DNA from: Salinilacustrithrix flava
Lineage (GTDB): Bacteria > Actinomycetota > Acidimicrobiia > Acidimicrobiales > Salinilacustritrichaceae
Assembly: GCA_024128875.1 (NCBI GenBank)
Contig: JAMYFF010000005.1
Location: 1 to 64,000 of the forward strand
Direction of reading: 5' to 3'
Length of the DNA: 64,000 nt
Shown: positions 46,001-54,506 of the stretch, piece after piece
Layout: each line of letters starts with the position of its first letter
Numbering within the stretch: the stretch's first letter is position 1
Notes under the pieces: generated by a model
What the model was told of the DNA's origin: nothing
Databases searched by the model: none
Seen by the model: only the letters and a program-made list of their open reading frames with translations
Made by a program: the position numbers and the translations under genes

Positions 46001-47071
46001 GTGTGGGACATTCCGGACATGGCCGAGGACGACCGCCTCGGGCGACTGCGCGTCCACCTCGAGACGGTCCAGCGCATCGCGGGCCTCGGGAGCTGGGAGG
46101 CCGACGTCCGCACCGACGAGCTCACCTGGTCGGCCAACGTGTACCGGATCCTCGGTCTGCCCGGCACCGTCGAGCCGAGCTACGAACGCTTCCTCAGCGC
46201 GGTGCACCCCGATGACCGCCGTCGGATCGTGCGCGTCCACGCCGATGCCCTCGAGGGCCGGGCTGCGTACTCGATCGAGCACCGCATCGTGCGACCCGAC
46301 GGCTCCATCCGCCACGTGCACGAGGAGGCGATCACCGAGCACGAGGACGGGGAGGTCGCCCGGCTGCTCGGGACGATGCAGGACATCACCGAGGAGATGC
46401 AGCTGACCCGCAACCTCATCGACACCGAGTCCCGCCGCCGCGAGCTCCTCCACCGCCTGGTCCGGACCAGCGAGCAGGAGCGGGCCCAGCTCGCCGGCGA
46501 CCTCCACGACGGGCCGATCCAGATGCTGACCGTGGCGGCGATGCGCCTCGAGCACCTCGGCATGGTCGAGGCCGACACCCCCGACTGGCTGCCCGCCGCC
46601 GTCGACACCGTCCGCGACACCGTCGTCAAGCTGCGCGACGTGCTCGTGGAGCTCCATCCCCGGGCCGGGGCCGGGGCCGGTCTCGACGCCACCTTGACCC
46701 AGCTCGCCCTCACCGTCGTGCCCGACCTCGACGTGCGCGTCGAGGTCGAGGCCGAGACGAGCGACGCCGAGGACCGCGCCGTCTTCGGCATCGTGCAGGA
46801 GGCCCTGTGGGACGTGCGGGAGGGCGAGCCCTCGAGGCACCTCGACATCCGCGTGGCCGCCGACGAGACCGACCTCGAGGTCGTCCTCACGGGTTCGGCC
46901 GAGCCGGGGGGCCCTGCGTCCGAGCTGCTCGGCCGAGCCGGCCTGCTCGGTGTCCGGGAGCGGACCGAGGGCGTCGGCGGCCGCTGCACCGCGGAGGCCG
47001 AGGACGGCACCGTCGCGGTTCGCTGCCTCCTCCCCCGCGTCGACCGGCGGGCGGTCGCCGCCCGTGGCTGA
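46001..47071 (+). CDS. PAS histidine kinase 1: phospho-acceptor intact, ATPase degenerate
   Basis: This 356-residue cytoplasmic sensor has a PAS domain at about 20-135 (IAGLGSWEADVRTDELTW ... RFLSAVHPDDRR) and a HisKA_3 dimerisation helix with the H-box ERAQLAGDLHDGPIQML (His169). The C-terminal ATPase region is eroded. The N-box reads VQEALWDVREGEPS, where active enzymes have QEALxNxxKH. The DxGxG box is replaced by LTGSAEPGG. It can probably be phosphorylated but not bind ATP. The GTG at 46001 follows GATCAT by 6 nt; ATG 46019 is the alternative. It overlaps kinase 2 by 8 nt. Confidence 0.85.
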   Translation: MWDIPDMAEDDRLGRLRVHLETVQRIAGLGSWEADVRTDELTWSANVYRILGLPGTVEPSYERFLSAVHPDDRRRIVRVHADALEGRAAYSIEHRIVRPDGSIRHVHEEAITEHEDGEVARLLGTMQDITEEMQLTRNLIDTESRRRELLHRLVRTSEQERAQLAGDLHDGPIQMLTVAAMRLEHLGMVEADTPDWLPAAVDTVRDTVVKLRDVLVELHPRAGAGAGLDATLTQLALTVVPDLDVRVEVEAETSDAEDRAVFGIVQEALWDVREGEPSRHLDIRVAADETDLEVVLTGSAEPGGPASELLGRAGLLGVRERTEGVGGRCTAEAEDGTVAVRCLLPRVDRRAVAARG

Positions 47072-48098
47072 GTCCGCCGAGCTGCGTCGGGTGCTCCTCC
47101 ACCTGCAGAGCGCGCACCGGCTCGCCGGCATCGGCAGCTGGGAGGCTGACCTGGACGGGGCACCCCGCCTGCGCTGGTCGCCGGAGGTGCACGAGATCGC
47201 CGGGCTCCCGCTCGACCAGAAGCCGACGTTCGAGGACTTCGTCGCCATGGTCCACCCCGACGACCGTCCGCTCTTCCTCGAGGCCCGATCCGCCGCGATC
47301 GCCGGGGAGCGGCCGTATGCGATCGACCTGCGGGTGGTCCTCCCGAACGGCGGCCAACGCCAGATCCACATCGTGGCCGAGGTCATCCGAGACGAGGACG
47401 GCACGGCGGTCCGTCTGGTCGGTGCCGTGCAGGACCGCACCGACCAGCTCGAGGCCCTGCGCCGACTGCGACTCACCGAGGTGGCCCGCCGCGACCTGCT
47501 GCAGCGCCTGCTCGACACCGCCGAAATCGAGCGCAAGCGTCTCGGGCGGCACCTGGAGAGCGGGCCGATCGACCGGCTCGCAGAGATCGAGCAGCGGCTG
47601 GCTGCCTCGATCGCAGCCGATGCATCGCCACGGTGGACCGATGCCCTGACCGCCATCCGCAAGGCCATCGACTCGCTGCACGACACCCTCACCGACATCC
47701 AGGCCGAACCGTCGACGGGCGACCTGGCCGAGACGGTGGGGATCCTCGTCGCCGAGACCGTGCCCGACGTGGACGTGACGATCGACGTCGACGTCGACAT
47801 GGCGCTCCGCCCTCCGGTCCGGGCCACGCTGCTGCGCGTCGTGCAGGAGGCGCTGCACAACATCCGCAAGCACGCGGGTGCCGGTCGCGCCAGCGTCACC
47901 TGGTCCGTCCAGAGCGGGTGCGCCCACGTGACCGTCGCCGACGACGGTCGGGGCTTCGACGTCGGTGCCACGCAGCGCCAGCCGGGGCACCTCGGCATCG
48001 TGGCCATGCGCGACCGCGTCGTCGCGCTCGGCGGCGAGCTCGACATTCGGTCCCGTCCGGGCCGGACGGTGGTCGACGCTCGTCTCCCCCTCGCGTGA
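47064..48098 (+). CDS. PAS histidine kinase 2: ATPase intact, phospho-acceptor His missing
   Basis: This 344-residue protein is a paralogue of kinase 1, with a PAS domain at about 15-130 (LAGIGSWEADLDGAPRLRW ... AMVHPDDRPL). The H-box reads ERKRLGRHLESGPIDRL. Aligned with kinase 1 (AGDLHDGPIQ), the phospho-acceptor His position is Glu165. The ATPase domain is intact: the N-box VVQEALHNIRKHAGAG (N266), G1 VADDGRGFD and G2 GHLGIVAMRDRV. It should bind ATP but not phosphorylate itself. The GTG at 47064 lies inside the end of kinase 1, giving tight coupling. Confidence 0.88.
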   Translation: MAESAELRRVLLHLQSAHRLAGIGSWEADLDGAPRLRWSPEVHEIAGLPLDQKPTFEDFVAMVHPDDRPLFLEARSAAIAGERPYAIDLRVVLPNGGQRQIHIVAEVIRDEDGTAVRLVGAVQDRTDQLEALRRLRLTEVARRDLLQRLLDTAEIERKRLGRHLESGPIDRLAEIEQRLAASIAADASPRWTDALTAIRKAIDSLHDTLTDIQAEPSTGDLAETVGILVAETVPDVDVTIDVDVDMALRPPVRATLLRVVQEALHNIRKHAGAGRASVTWSVQSGCAHVTVADDGRGFDVGATQRQPGHLGIVAMRDRVVALGGELDIRSRPGRTVVDARLPLA

Positions 48099-48107
48099 CC
48101 CGCGGGC

Positions 48108-48788
48108 TCAGCCGCCGGAGCCGTCCCGACCCACCGAGACCAAGCCCTTGGATGCGGCGATCACGACGGCCTCCAGCTGGGAGCGGGCACCGAGCTTGCC
48201 GAGGATGTTCCGCACGTGGTTCCGCACGGTGTGGTGGCTCAGGTAGAGCAGCTCGCTGATGTCGATCGTCGTGCGACCCTCGGCCAGGCAGCGCAGCACG
48301 TCCAGCTCCCGATCGGTGAGACCGACCGGCGCGCCGGTGGGACGGTTGAGCCAGCCGATCGCGGCGGACAGCGTCTGGGCATCGAAGATCGCTTCGCCAC
48401 CGTGCACGCGCAGCACGCCGGCGGCGAGGTCGTCGAGATCGGCGGACTTGCGCACGAAGCCGGAGCAACCGGCCGCCACCGCCTCGGCGGCCGACTGCAC
48501 GCCCTCGCTGGCCGTGAGCAGGATCGTCCGGGTGGGCGGGTCCCCCTCGTGGATGCTGATCGCCAGCTCGATGCCGGTGCCGTCGGGGAGGGCGTAGTCG
48601 AGCACGGCGACGTCGGGGTGCAGCTCCTGCACCATGGCGCGCCCCTCCCGCACCGACGCGGCCGACCCCACGACGTCGATGTCGGATGACCGGCCGAGGG
48701 CCAGGGCGATCGACTCGCGCACCATGGCGTGGTCATCGACGATGACCACCCGGCAGGCTGCGCTCCGCGTTTCCTCGATCACTCCCAC
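48108..48788 (-). CDS. NarL/LuxR-family response regulator
   Basis: This 226-residue regulator has a receiver domain at about 14-130 (VVIVDDHAMVRESI; phospho-Asp in VAVLDYALPDGTG; Lys in FVRKSAD) and a LuxR-type HTH at about 155-215 (GLTDRELDVLRCLAEGRTTIDISELLYLSHHTVRNHVRNILGKLGARSQLEAV). It is convergent with kinase 2, 9 bp away, and is the probable DNA-binding output of the kinase pair. GTG 48788 or 48782 starts it. Confidence 0.88.
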   Translation of the reverse strand: MGVIEETRSAACRVVIVDDHAMVRESIALALGRSSDIDVVGSAASVREGRAMVQELHPDVAVLDYALPDGTGIELAISIHEGDPPTRTILLTASEGVQSAAEAVAAGCSGFVRKSADLDDLAAGVLRVHGGEAIFDAQTLSAAIGWLNRPTGAPVGLTDRELDVLRCLAEGRTTIDISELLYLSHHTVRNHVRNILGKLGARSQLEAVVIAASKGLVSVGRDGSGG

Positions 48789-48860
48789 GACCCCTGTCCT
48801 GCCCGGCCCGGACCGTGAGGCTACCCACCGGACGGCACGGTGCCGACGGGGTGGGCCGGA

Positions 48861-48873
48861 TACGGTCCGCTCG
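48861..48873 (+). promoter_or_regulatory. Leaderless-type -10 box of the GAF kinase gene
   Basis: TACGGT (48861-48866) is 7 nt before the ATG at 48874 and is the same hexamer as at glpX. Confidence 0.45.
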
Positions 48874-50004
48874 ATGGACGACGGTCGGGACCGCCACGCA
48901 CGCCACGTGCGAGGGTTGGTCGCGGCCGGCGACGTGCTGGCTCGCCCCGGCCTCTCGGCTCGGAGCCGGCTGCGCCGGCTCTGCGACATCGCGCACGCCG
49001 CCCTCGACGGCCACCGCACCGCCGTGGTCGTGACCGACGAGCGCGGCGCCTTCCGCATCGACCACCACGTCGGGCCGCCCCTCGCCGACGACGACGAGGT
49101 CTTCGACCTGGCCCGTCTGCACGCTCCGGGCGTCGCCGAACGCCTGACGAGGCGGGAGGCGATCGTGGTCGGCGGCGGCACCCAGCCGCAGGGGCGCGGC
49201 GTCCTCGCCCTGTCTCCCATGACCCTCGACGGCGAGCTGTGGGGGTGCTTGTGCGTCGAGGGGGTCCCCGACGGAGGCCAGGCGGTGGACGACCTCACGC
49301 TCGACACGCTGCGGGGCCTCGCCAACATGGCTGCGCACGTCGTGCTGGCCGAGCGGCTCCGCATCGACCGCGCCGAGATCCTGTCCCGGGAGCTGCTCAC
49401 CGAGCAGCGCAACCGCCGCCGGCTGTCCAATCGGCTGCACGACGGGCCCCAGCAGATCCTGGTGTCGCTGCGGATGCGCCTCCAGATGCTCCAGAGCGAC
49501 GCTCCCGACGAGCTCGCCGCCGAGCTCGGCGTGCTGGCCGACCACGTGTCGGCTGCGCGCGACGAGCTGCGGGCGCTGATCCTGGATCTCGACACCATGA
49601 CCGGTCACGCCGTGCTCTCGAACGCCCTGCGGTCGCTGCTCGAGACGAACTCGACCATGGCGGCCTGGCAGAGCTCCTTCCACGCCGACGACGGCGTCGA
49701 CGACGTGAACGAGGAGGCCCAGCTCACGATCGAGCGCGTCGTGCAGGAGGCGCTGGCCAACGCTCGCCAGCACGCGGAGGCGTCGACGGTCGAGGTGCGC
49801 CTCACCCGTGCGGACGGGCTCGTGACCGTCGTCGTCGCCGACGACGGTGTCGGCCTGCCGGCGAACGTCTCCACCACCGGCACCGGCCACGGCGGCATCC
49901 GGGCGATGCACGAGCGGATCTGGCTGGTCGGCGGAACCCTCCACATCGAGAGCGACCCCGGGCGGGGCACCCGCGTCGTGATCACGGCGCCGCGCCACGC
50001 GTGA
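48874..50004 (+). CDS. GAF-domain sensor histidine kinase (NarX/DevS-like)
   Basis: This 376-residue cytoplasmic kinase has a GAF-like sensor at about 25-165 (RLRRLCDIAHAALDGHRTAVVVTDE ... LSPMTLDGELWGCLCVEG), then HisKA_3 with the H-box RRRLSNRLHDGPQQILV. The complete ATPase domain has the N-box VQEALANARQHAEAS, VADDGVGLP and GHGGIRAMHERI. All catalytic motifs are present, unlike in the neighbouring kinase pair. It is followed 28 bp later by a LuxR-type regulator, its likely partner. Confidence 0.88.
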   Translation: MDDGRDRHARHVRGLVAAGDVLARPGLSARSRLRRLCDIAHAALDGHRTAVVVTDERGAFRIDHHVGPPLADDDEVFDLARLHAPGVAERLTRREAIVVGGGTQPQGRGVLALSPMTLDGELWGCLCVEGVPDGGQAVDDLTLDTLRGLANMAAHVVLAERLRIDRAEILSRELLTEQRNRRRLSNRLHDGPQQILVSLRMRLQMLQSDAPDELAAELGVLADHVSAARDELRALILDLDTMTGHAVLSNALRSLLETNSTMAAWQSSFHADDGVDDVNEEAQLTIERVVQEALANARQHAEASTVEVRLTRADGLVTVVVADDGVGLPANVSTTGTGHGGIRAMHERIWLVGGTLHIESDPGRGTRVVITAPRHA

Positions 50005-50032
50005 CCGACCGGGGGGCACCGCCCTGGCCGAG

Positions 50033-50770
50033 ATGACTCATCTGCGCCTTGTGGGCACGACGGAAGCCGCCGACACTCAGTTCGTGCATGTTCCACGCCC
50101 GGCAGCCGCCGGCGAGCAGCTCCTGGCCCCGCGCGTGACCAGCGTGGCGCTGATCGAGGACCAGCAGGTACTCGCCGGCGCCATCCAGCGCTCGCTGTCG
50201 ATCATGACCGACCTCCGCGTCGTCGGGTGCGCCCCGTCCCTGGGCGAGGGCGTCGCGCTCGTCCGCCGCACCCAGCCCGACGTCCTCGTCAGCGACTACC
50301 GCCTCGGCGACGGCGACGTGCCGGCCCACCTGGGTGAGATCCTGGCCGAGTCCCCCGACACCCGGGTCCTGGTCTTCACCGGGTGGCCCGACGAGAACAG
50401 CTTCCTCGAGGCCATGGCGGCGGGGGCCTCCGGGTTCCTCGACAAGGCCGGGCCCTTCGAGGAGTTCATCGACGCGATCCGACGCGTCGCTGCCGGTGAG
50501 GTCGTGGTCGCTCCCCGCTTCCTGCCCGCCCTCACCCGCCGGGCCACCAACGCCGACAGCAGCGCCCTGTCCCGGCGCGAGCTCGAGGTGCTGCAGCTGC
50601 TGGCCGAAGGGCTCAGCACCTCGGAGGTCGCCGACCGGTTGATCCTGTCGGTGAACACGGTCAGGAACCACATCACCCACGTCCTGACCAAGCTCGATGT
50701 CCGGTCCCGCCTCGAGGCGGTCAACGTCGGCGTCCGTCGCGGCCTGATCCGCTTCGACCCGCCGGCGTAG
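50033..50770 (+). CDS. LuxR-family response regulator
   Basis: This 245-residue protein has an N-terminal extension of about 35 residues, a receiver (about 37-155; pocket IEDQ, phospho-Asp in VLVSDYRLGDGD, Lys in FLDKAGP) and a LuxR HTH at about 178-240 (LSRRELEVLQLLAEGLSTSEVADRLILSVNTVRNHITHVLTKL). The acidic pocket has ED followed by Q, a small change from EDD. It probably works with the GAF kinase just upstream. Confidence 0.88.
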   Translation: MTHLRLVGTTEAADTQFVHVPRPAAAGEQLLAPRVTSVALIEDQQVLAGAIQRSLSIMTDLRVVGCAPSLGEGVALVRRTQPDVLVSDYRLGDGDVPAHLGEILAESPDTRVLVFTGWPDENSFLEAMAAGASGFLDKAGPFEEFIDAIRRVAAGEVVVAPRFLPALTRRATNADSSALSRRELEVLQLLAEGLSTSEVADRLILSVNTVRNHITHVLTKLDVRSRLEAVNVGVRRGLIRFDPPA

Positions 50771-50779
50771 GCCCGGCCG

Positions 50780-51613
50780 TCACTCCGCTTCGGCGAGGTC
50801 GCCGAGCAGCGCGGCCGGCTGGCGCCACTGGCGTCGTGCGGTGAAGCGCACGATGGTGCTCGTGGCGTGGAAGGCCCCGAACGCCACGGCGTGCGGCCGC
50901 TCGGCCAGGTCCACGTCCGCGACGGGCAGCCGCAGGCCGGACGCCCGGAACGCGACGGCCTCGACCATGCTCCACCACCGCGAGAAGTCCGTGCCCGTCA
51001 GCGTCCCGACGTGGGTCGGGAGGTGCTGGACGAGCAGGTCGGTCGGCACCGGGTAGCGCGAGCGGTTGCGAAGCCGCTCGAGCGCGGCCGCACCGGCGGC
51101 GATGAGGACCTCGACCATCTCGGCCACCATCCGCGGATCGCGGATGGACGCGACCAGGCGGCAGGCTTCGGTGTGGTGGCCGAGCAGCTCCTCGTGGAGG
51201 GCGTCGAGCGCCAGCTCACCTCCGAAGCCCCCGGTCGGCGCCAGGCCCGGCATCGAGCTCGCCCCGACCGTCCACGGCACCGCCCCGCAGCGGTAGCTGC
51301 GCCACAGGTCGGCCACCCCGTCGTCTTCGCCGTGCACGGCGAAGACCTCGGCGCCCTCCGGCAGCACCGAGGCCCATCCACCGCCGCTGGCATCCACCGC
51401 CTCGACGTCGGCGGCATCGACCGCGGCGATCGCCACCGGCTCGGCCCGGGCCAGGTCCAGCAGGGCGGCGACGCTCGGGAGGCGGCGCACCTCGAGGCCG
51501 GCGGCCCCGAGTGTGCCGAGCACGGATTCGTCGGCGGCCGCGCCGTCGCCGGCCACGGCGGCGATCGGGCCGCGCACCGAGGCGAGGGGCCCGCTGGCGT
51601 CGGGGAGGCTCAT
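50780..51613 (-). CDS. Hypothetical protein next to the signalling island
   Basis: I do not recognise this 277-residue soluble protein. The first ~120 residues look like a receiver-type alternating alpha/beta fold without the phosphorylation Asp (ASVRGPIAAVAGDGAAADESV ... LEVRRLPSVAALLDLARAEPVAIAAVDAAD). The second half is helical, with HHTEACRLVASIRDPRMVAEMVEVLIAAGAAALERL and a Trp-rich DFSRWWSMVEA. It converges with the LuxR regulator gene. The ATG at 51613 has AGGA upstream; ATG 51658 would add 15 residues. A degenerate regulator is a guess. Confidence 0.65.
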   Translation of the reverse strand: MSLPDASGPLASVRGPIAAVAGDGAAADESVLGTLGAAGLEVRRLPSVAALLDLARAEPVAIAAVDAADVEAVDASGGGWASVLPEGAEVFAVHGEDDGVADLWRSYRCGAVPWTVGASSMPGLAPTGGFGGELALDALHEELLGHHTEACRLVASIRDPRMVAEMVEVLIAAGAAALERLRNRSRYPVPTDLLVQHLPTHVGTLTGTDFSRWWSMVEAVAFRASGLRLPVADVDLAERPHAVAFGAFHATSTIVRFTARRQWRQPAALLGDLAEAE

Positions 51614-51759
51614 GGGTCGGTCCTGTTCATCGACGGGTGCTGCCGAGGACATCGGCACCGGCGTCGCGGGAGCGCAGACGCAGGCAGACCTCCGTGACCG
51701 ATCGATGTGGATGAGCAGGCCTGGTGCAGGTGCACCACGACGAGGGCGCGACCGTGCGG

Positions 51760-53214
51760 TCAGGCGCAGCCGGATCCGGGTGGGGGCTCGGGGACGTAGC
51801 CGACCTGGGTCGTGGTGGTGGACGACGTGGTGCCACCGTCGCCGCCGGTGGCGGCGGTGGTCGAGGGCAGCTCGGGCACGGTGGGCGAGGGCTGCTCGTG
51901 CAGGGTCGTGAAGTCCTCGCCGGCGACGAGCACGACCTCCCCGGGTGCGAGGTCCTCGTCCAGCCCGAACGCCACCGGACCGGAGACGTGGCGAGCGAGG
52001 AGGACAGCGGCGCCCTCGTCGCCCGGGGCGTGGTAGATGGTCGTGCTGGTCTCGGGCTCGACGGTGTCGCCGGGCGTTCCGGTGGTGAAGCCGATCTGGT
52101 CCAGGGCGGCGGTGACGTCGCCGGCGAGGCCGGGCTCACCGATCCCGTTCAGCACGGTCACCTCGACCAGGCCGGGCGTGAGCTCACCGGGGTCCAGCCC
52201 CCGGAAGATGTTGAAGATCCGCTCCGCTTCGCGCTCGTCCAGGTCGAGGACCGAGGCGCCGCCGGCCGTGCGGAAGGGCTCGGCGGGGACGCTGAACGTC
52301 TGGAGCGACTCGGCATCGAAGGAGGCGAAGCGGCGGCCGAGGGACACGATGTCGCTGGCCGACAGGGTCGGGTCGAGCCCGACGAACTCGACACCGACCC
52401 CCACCAGCTCGTTCAGCGTCACCGGGTTCGTGAGGCCCTTGGACACGGCCTTGCTGATCGCCCGGCGGATGAACTCCTGCTGGCGGGTGATCCGTCCGAG
52501 GTCGCCGCTCGGGTCAGTGCGCCAGCGGCCGGTGTCGGGGTCCTGGATCTCGAGGTGGCGGGAGCGGGCGAAGGCGAGGGCCTGCTGGCCGTCCAGGTTC
52601 ACGCAGCCCGGCGAGTCGACCCGGAGCTGGGAGAAGTCGTCGCGCACCGCCTCGCTGAAGTAGACGGGCACGCCGCCGATCGCCTCGACCAGGCCGCGGA
52701 AGCCAACCAGGTCGACCTCGACGTAGTGGTGGATCGGGATGCCGAAGTTCTCCCGGATGGTGTCCACGAGCACCTCGCGGCCCCGGGAGAACGCCACGTT
52801 GATGCGGTTGTTCTCCCCGGTGTCGGCGATCGGCACCCACAGGTCCCGGGGCAGCGACAGCAGGTAGGCGTCGCCCGCCTCCGGATCGACCCGCAGGATC
52901 ATGATGGTGTCGGTGCGCTGGACCGTGCCCTCGGTGAAGGTGCCCTCGTCGTCGAAGAACTGGGCGTCGGCGGGGTCGTCGGGGTCGAGGCCATCGCGCG
53001 TGTCGGAGCCGACCAGCAGGTAGTTGCGGGGCTCGCCTGCGTCGGCGGTGTCGATGGCGACGTCGAGGCGGGAGATCTGCCCGAACCGGACGTTCAGGTA
53101 CGACGCACCGGCAGCCGACAGGAGCAGCACGAAGGTGAGCAGCGCGCCGGCGGCGATGATGGCGCGCTGGCCGAGGGAGCGCCGCCGTGGGGCGACGAGG
53201 TGCTTACCCGACAC
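51760..53214 (-). CDS. LytR-CpsA-Psr (LCP) family protein with LytR_C domain
   Basis: This 484-residue membrane-anchored enzyme is expected to ligate wall glycopolymers from lipid carriers to peptidoglycan. A membrane helix (AIIAAGALLTFVLLLSAAGAS) is followed by the LCP domain: NYLLVGSDTRDG, RTDTIMILRVDP, LLSLPRDLWVPI, NRINVAFSRG and FARSRHLEIQDPDTGRW...RITRQQEFI. A LytR_C domain at about 350-435 (LVEVTVLNGIGEPGLAGDVTAALDQIGF) follows. The Ser/Thr-rich tail ends in a Pro-rich stretch and a C-terminal Cys-Ala. It fits with wecA elsewhere in the window, which makes the lipid-linked precursor. Confidence 0.92.
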   Translation of the reverse strand: MSGKHLVAPRRRSLGQRAIIAAGALLTFVLLLSAAGASYLNVRFGQISRLDVAIDTADAGEPRNYLLVGSDTRDGLDPDDPADAQFFDDEGTFTEGTVQRTDTIMILRVDPEAGDAYLLSLPRDLWVPIADTGENNRINVAFSRGREVLVDTIRENFGIPIHHYVEVDLVGFRGLVEAIGGVPVYFSEAVRDDFSQLRVDSPGCVNLDGQQALAFARSRHLEIQDPDTGRWRTDPSGDLGRITRQQEFIRRAISKAVSKGLTNPVTLNELVGVGVEFVGLDPTLSASDIVSLGRRFASFDAESLQTFSVPAEPFRTAGGASVLDLDEREAERIFNIFRGLDPGELTPGLVEVTVLNGIGEPGLAGDVTAALDQIGFTTGTPGDTVEPETSTTIYHAPGDEGAAVLLARHVSGPVAFGLDEDLAPGEVVLVAGEDFTTLHEQPSPTVPELPSTTAATGGDGGTTSSTTTTQVGYVPEPPPGSGCA

Positions 53215-53245
53215 GTCTGACGACGGTACTGGCGGGCTTCCGCGG

Positions 53246-54409
53246 TCACCCAGTCGCCGACCAGCCGGCCAGACGTCGACGCAGCGTCGTCCCGTGCGCG
53301 CCCGCCGCAGCGAGCGACCCCGCGACCAGCGCGAGCTCGACCCGGAGGACCAGGTCGTCGCCCGCCGCCAGCACGACCGCCGCCACCGCCACGCCCACGG
53401 CCCAGCCCGCCGTGACCCGGACGTGGCCGGCGAGCGCGATCGCGGCGTGGGCGAGCACGTGGGCGAGCATCACGGCCCCCGCCGCGGCGGCGAGGAGCGC
53501 CAGGTCACGACGTCCGAGCGCGAACGCCGGCCCGAAGCCGAGCCGCACCGCCCACGGTCCCAGCGCCCACGAGCCCGCGACGGCGAGCACCCCCAGCCCG
53601 ACCACGAGCGCCGTGAGCCGGCGCACCAGGTCGATGAAGCCGGCCCGGTCGCCCACCGCCTCGAGCCGGGCCAGCCCGGGGAGGAGCGACGACTGGACGG
53701 CCTGGAAGAAGAACAGCGGGATGCGGGCGATGAGCAGCGCAGCGAGGAACCGGCCGGCGGCGGCCTCCTCCCCCGGCGCAGCCAGGAGGGCCACCGCGAT
53801 CGGGCCGCCGTTGACCAGCACCTGGGCGAGGGCCTGGCCCCCGACGAGGGGCAGGACGTGGGGGCGCAGCGGCGGTGAGGGCGGTCCCGGTGCCGCCGCC
53901 ACCTGCCACTGGCGGCGGAAGGCCACGACCGGCACGAGCGGAGCGATCGCCACGGCCAGCGCGTAGGGCACCGGGTCGTCGACGCCGGCGAGGGCGAGCG
54001 CGACGGCGAGCCCGAGGCGGGTGGCGGAGTCGAGTGCGATGCACAGGCCGTAGCGGCCGAAGGAGCCGCTGCCCGCCAGCGCGGCCCGGGTCAGGTGGTT
54101 GGGGGCGAAGGCGGCCACGGCGACCACCAGCGCGACGGCGACGCCCGTCCGCCCGTCGAAGAGGCTGCCGTCGCCGGCGATGGCGACCAGGGCGACGAGC
54201 GCCACGCCGGGTGCACCGATCTCGATCGCAGCGCGCGCCCCGGCCCGGGCGACCGGCCGCGCCCCCTCGCCTCGTGCCGCCCGGGAGCCGACGAGGCGCG
54301 CGACCTCCTGCTCGACCGGGATCCAGATCGTGGCGGTGACGAGGAACACCGCCGACCACAGCACCGAGATGGGCGCGTACGCCTCGGGACCGAGGGCGCG
54401 CGCCGCCAC
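53246..54409 (-). CDS. Polysaccharide flippase-like membrane protein (MOP superfamily)
   Basis: This protein of about 387 residues has ten or more hydrophobic helices and resembles oligosaccharide flippases (Wzx-like). It starts AARALGPEAYAPISVLWSAVFLV, a typical second half of the first flippase helix. The frame upstream (GGGLVAASATTYAFLAV) clearly encodes the missing part of that helix, but the only candidate start codon there is CTG at 54499. GTG 54409 is therefore probably too short. It is 31 bp downstream of the LCP gene in reading order on the opposite end and is likely part of cell-surface polymer export. Confidence 0.72.
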   Translation of the reverse strand: MAARALGPEAYAPISVLWSAVFLVTATIWIPVEQEVARLVGSRAARGEGARPVARAGARAAIEIGAPGVALVALVAIAGDGSLFDGRTGVAVALVVAVAAFAPNHLTRAALAGSGSFGRYGLCIALDSATRLGLAVALALAGVDDPVPYALAVAIAPLVPVVAFRRQWQVAAAPGPPSPPLRPHVLPLVGGQALAQVLVNGGPIAVALLAAPGEEAAAGRFLAALLIARIPLFFFQAVQSSLLPGLARLEAVGDRAGFIDLVRRLTALVVGLGVLAVAGSWALGPWAVRLGFGPAFALGRRDLALLAAAAGAVMLAHVLAHAAIALAGHVRVTAGWAVGVAVAAVVLAAGDDLVLRVELALVAGSLAAAGAHGTTLRRRLAGWSATG

Positions 54410-54506
54410 GGCCAGGAACGCGTAGGTGGTCGCGCTCGCCGCGACGAGGCCCCCGCCGACGGCGAGGGCCCCGGTCGGGAGCGCGGGTCGCGCCCGCAGC
54501 GTCCGC

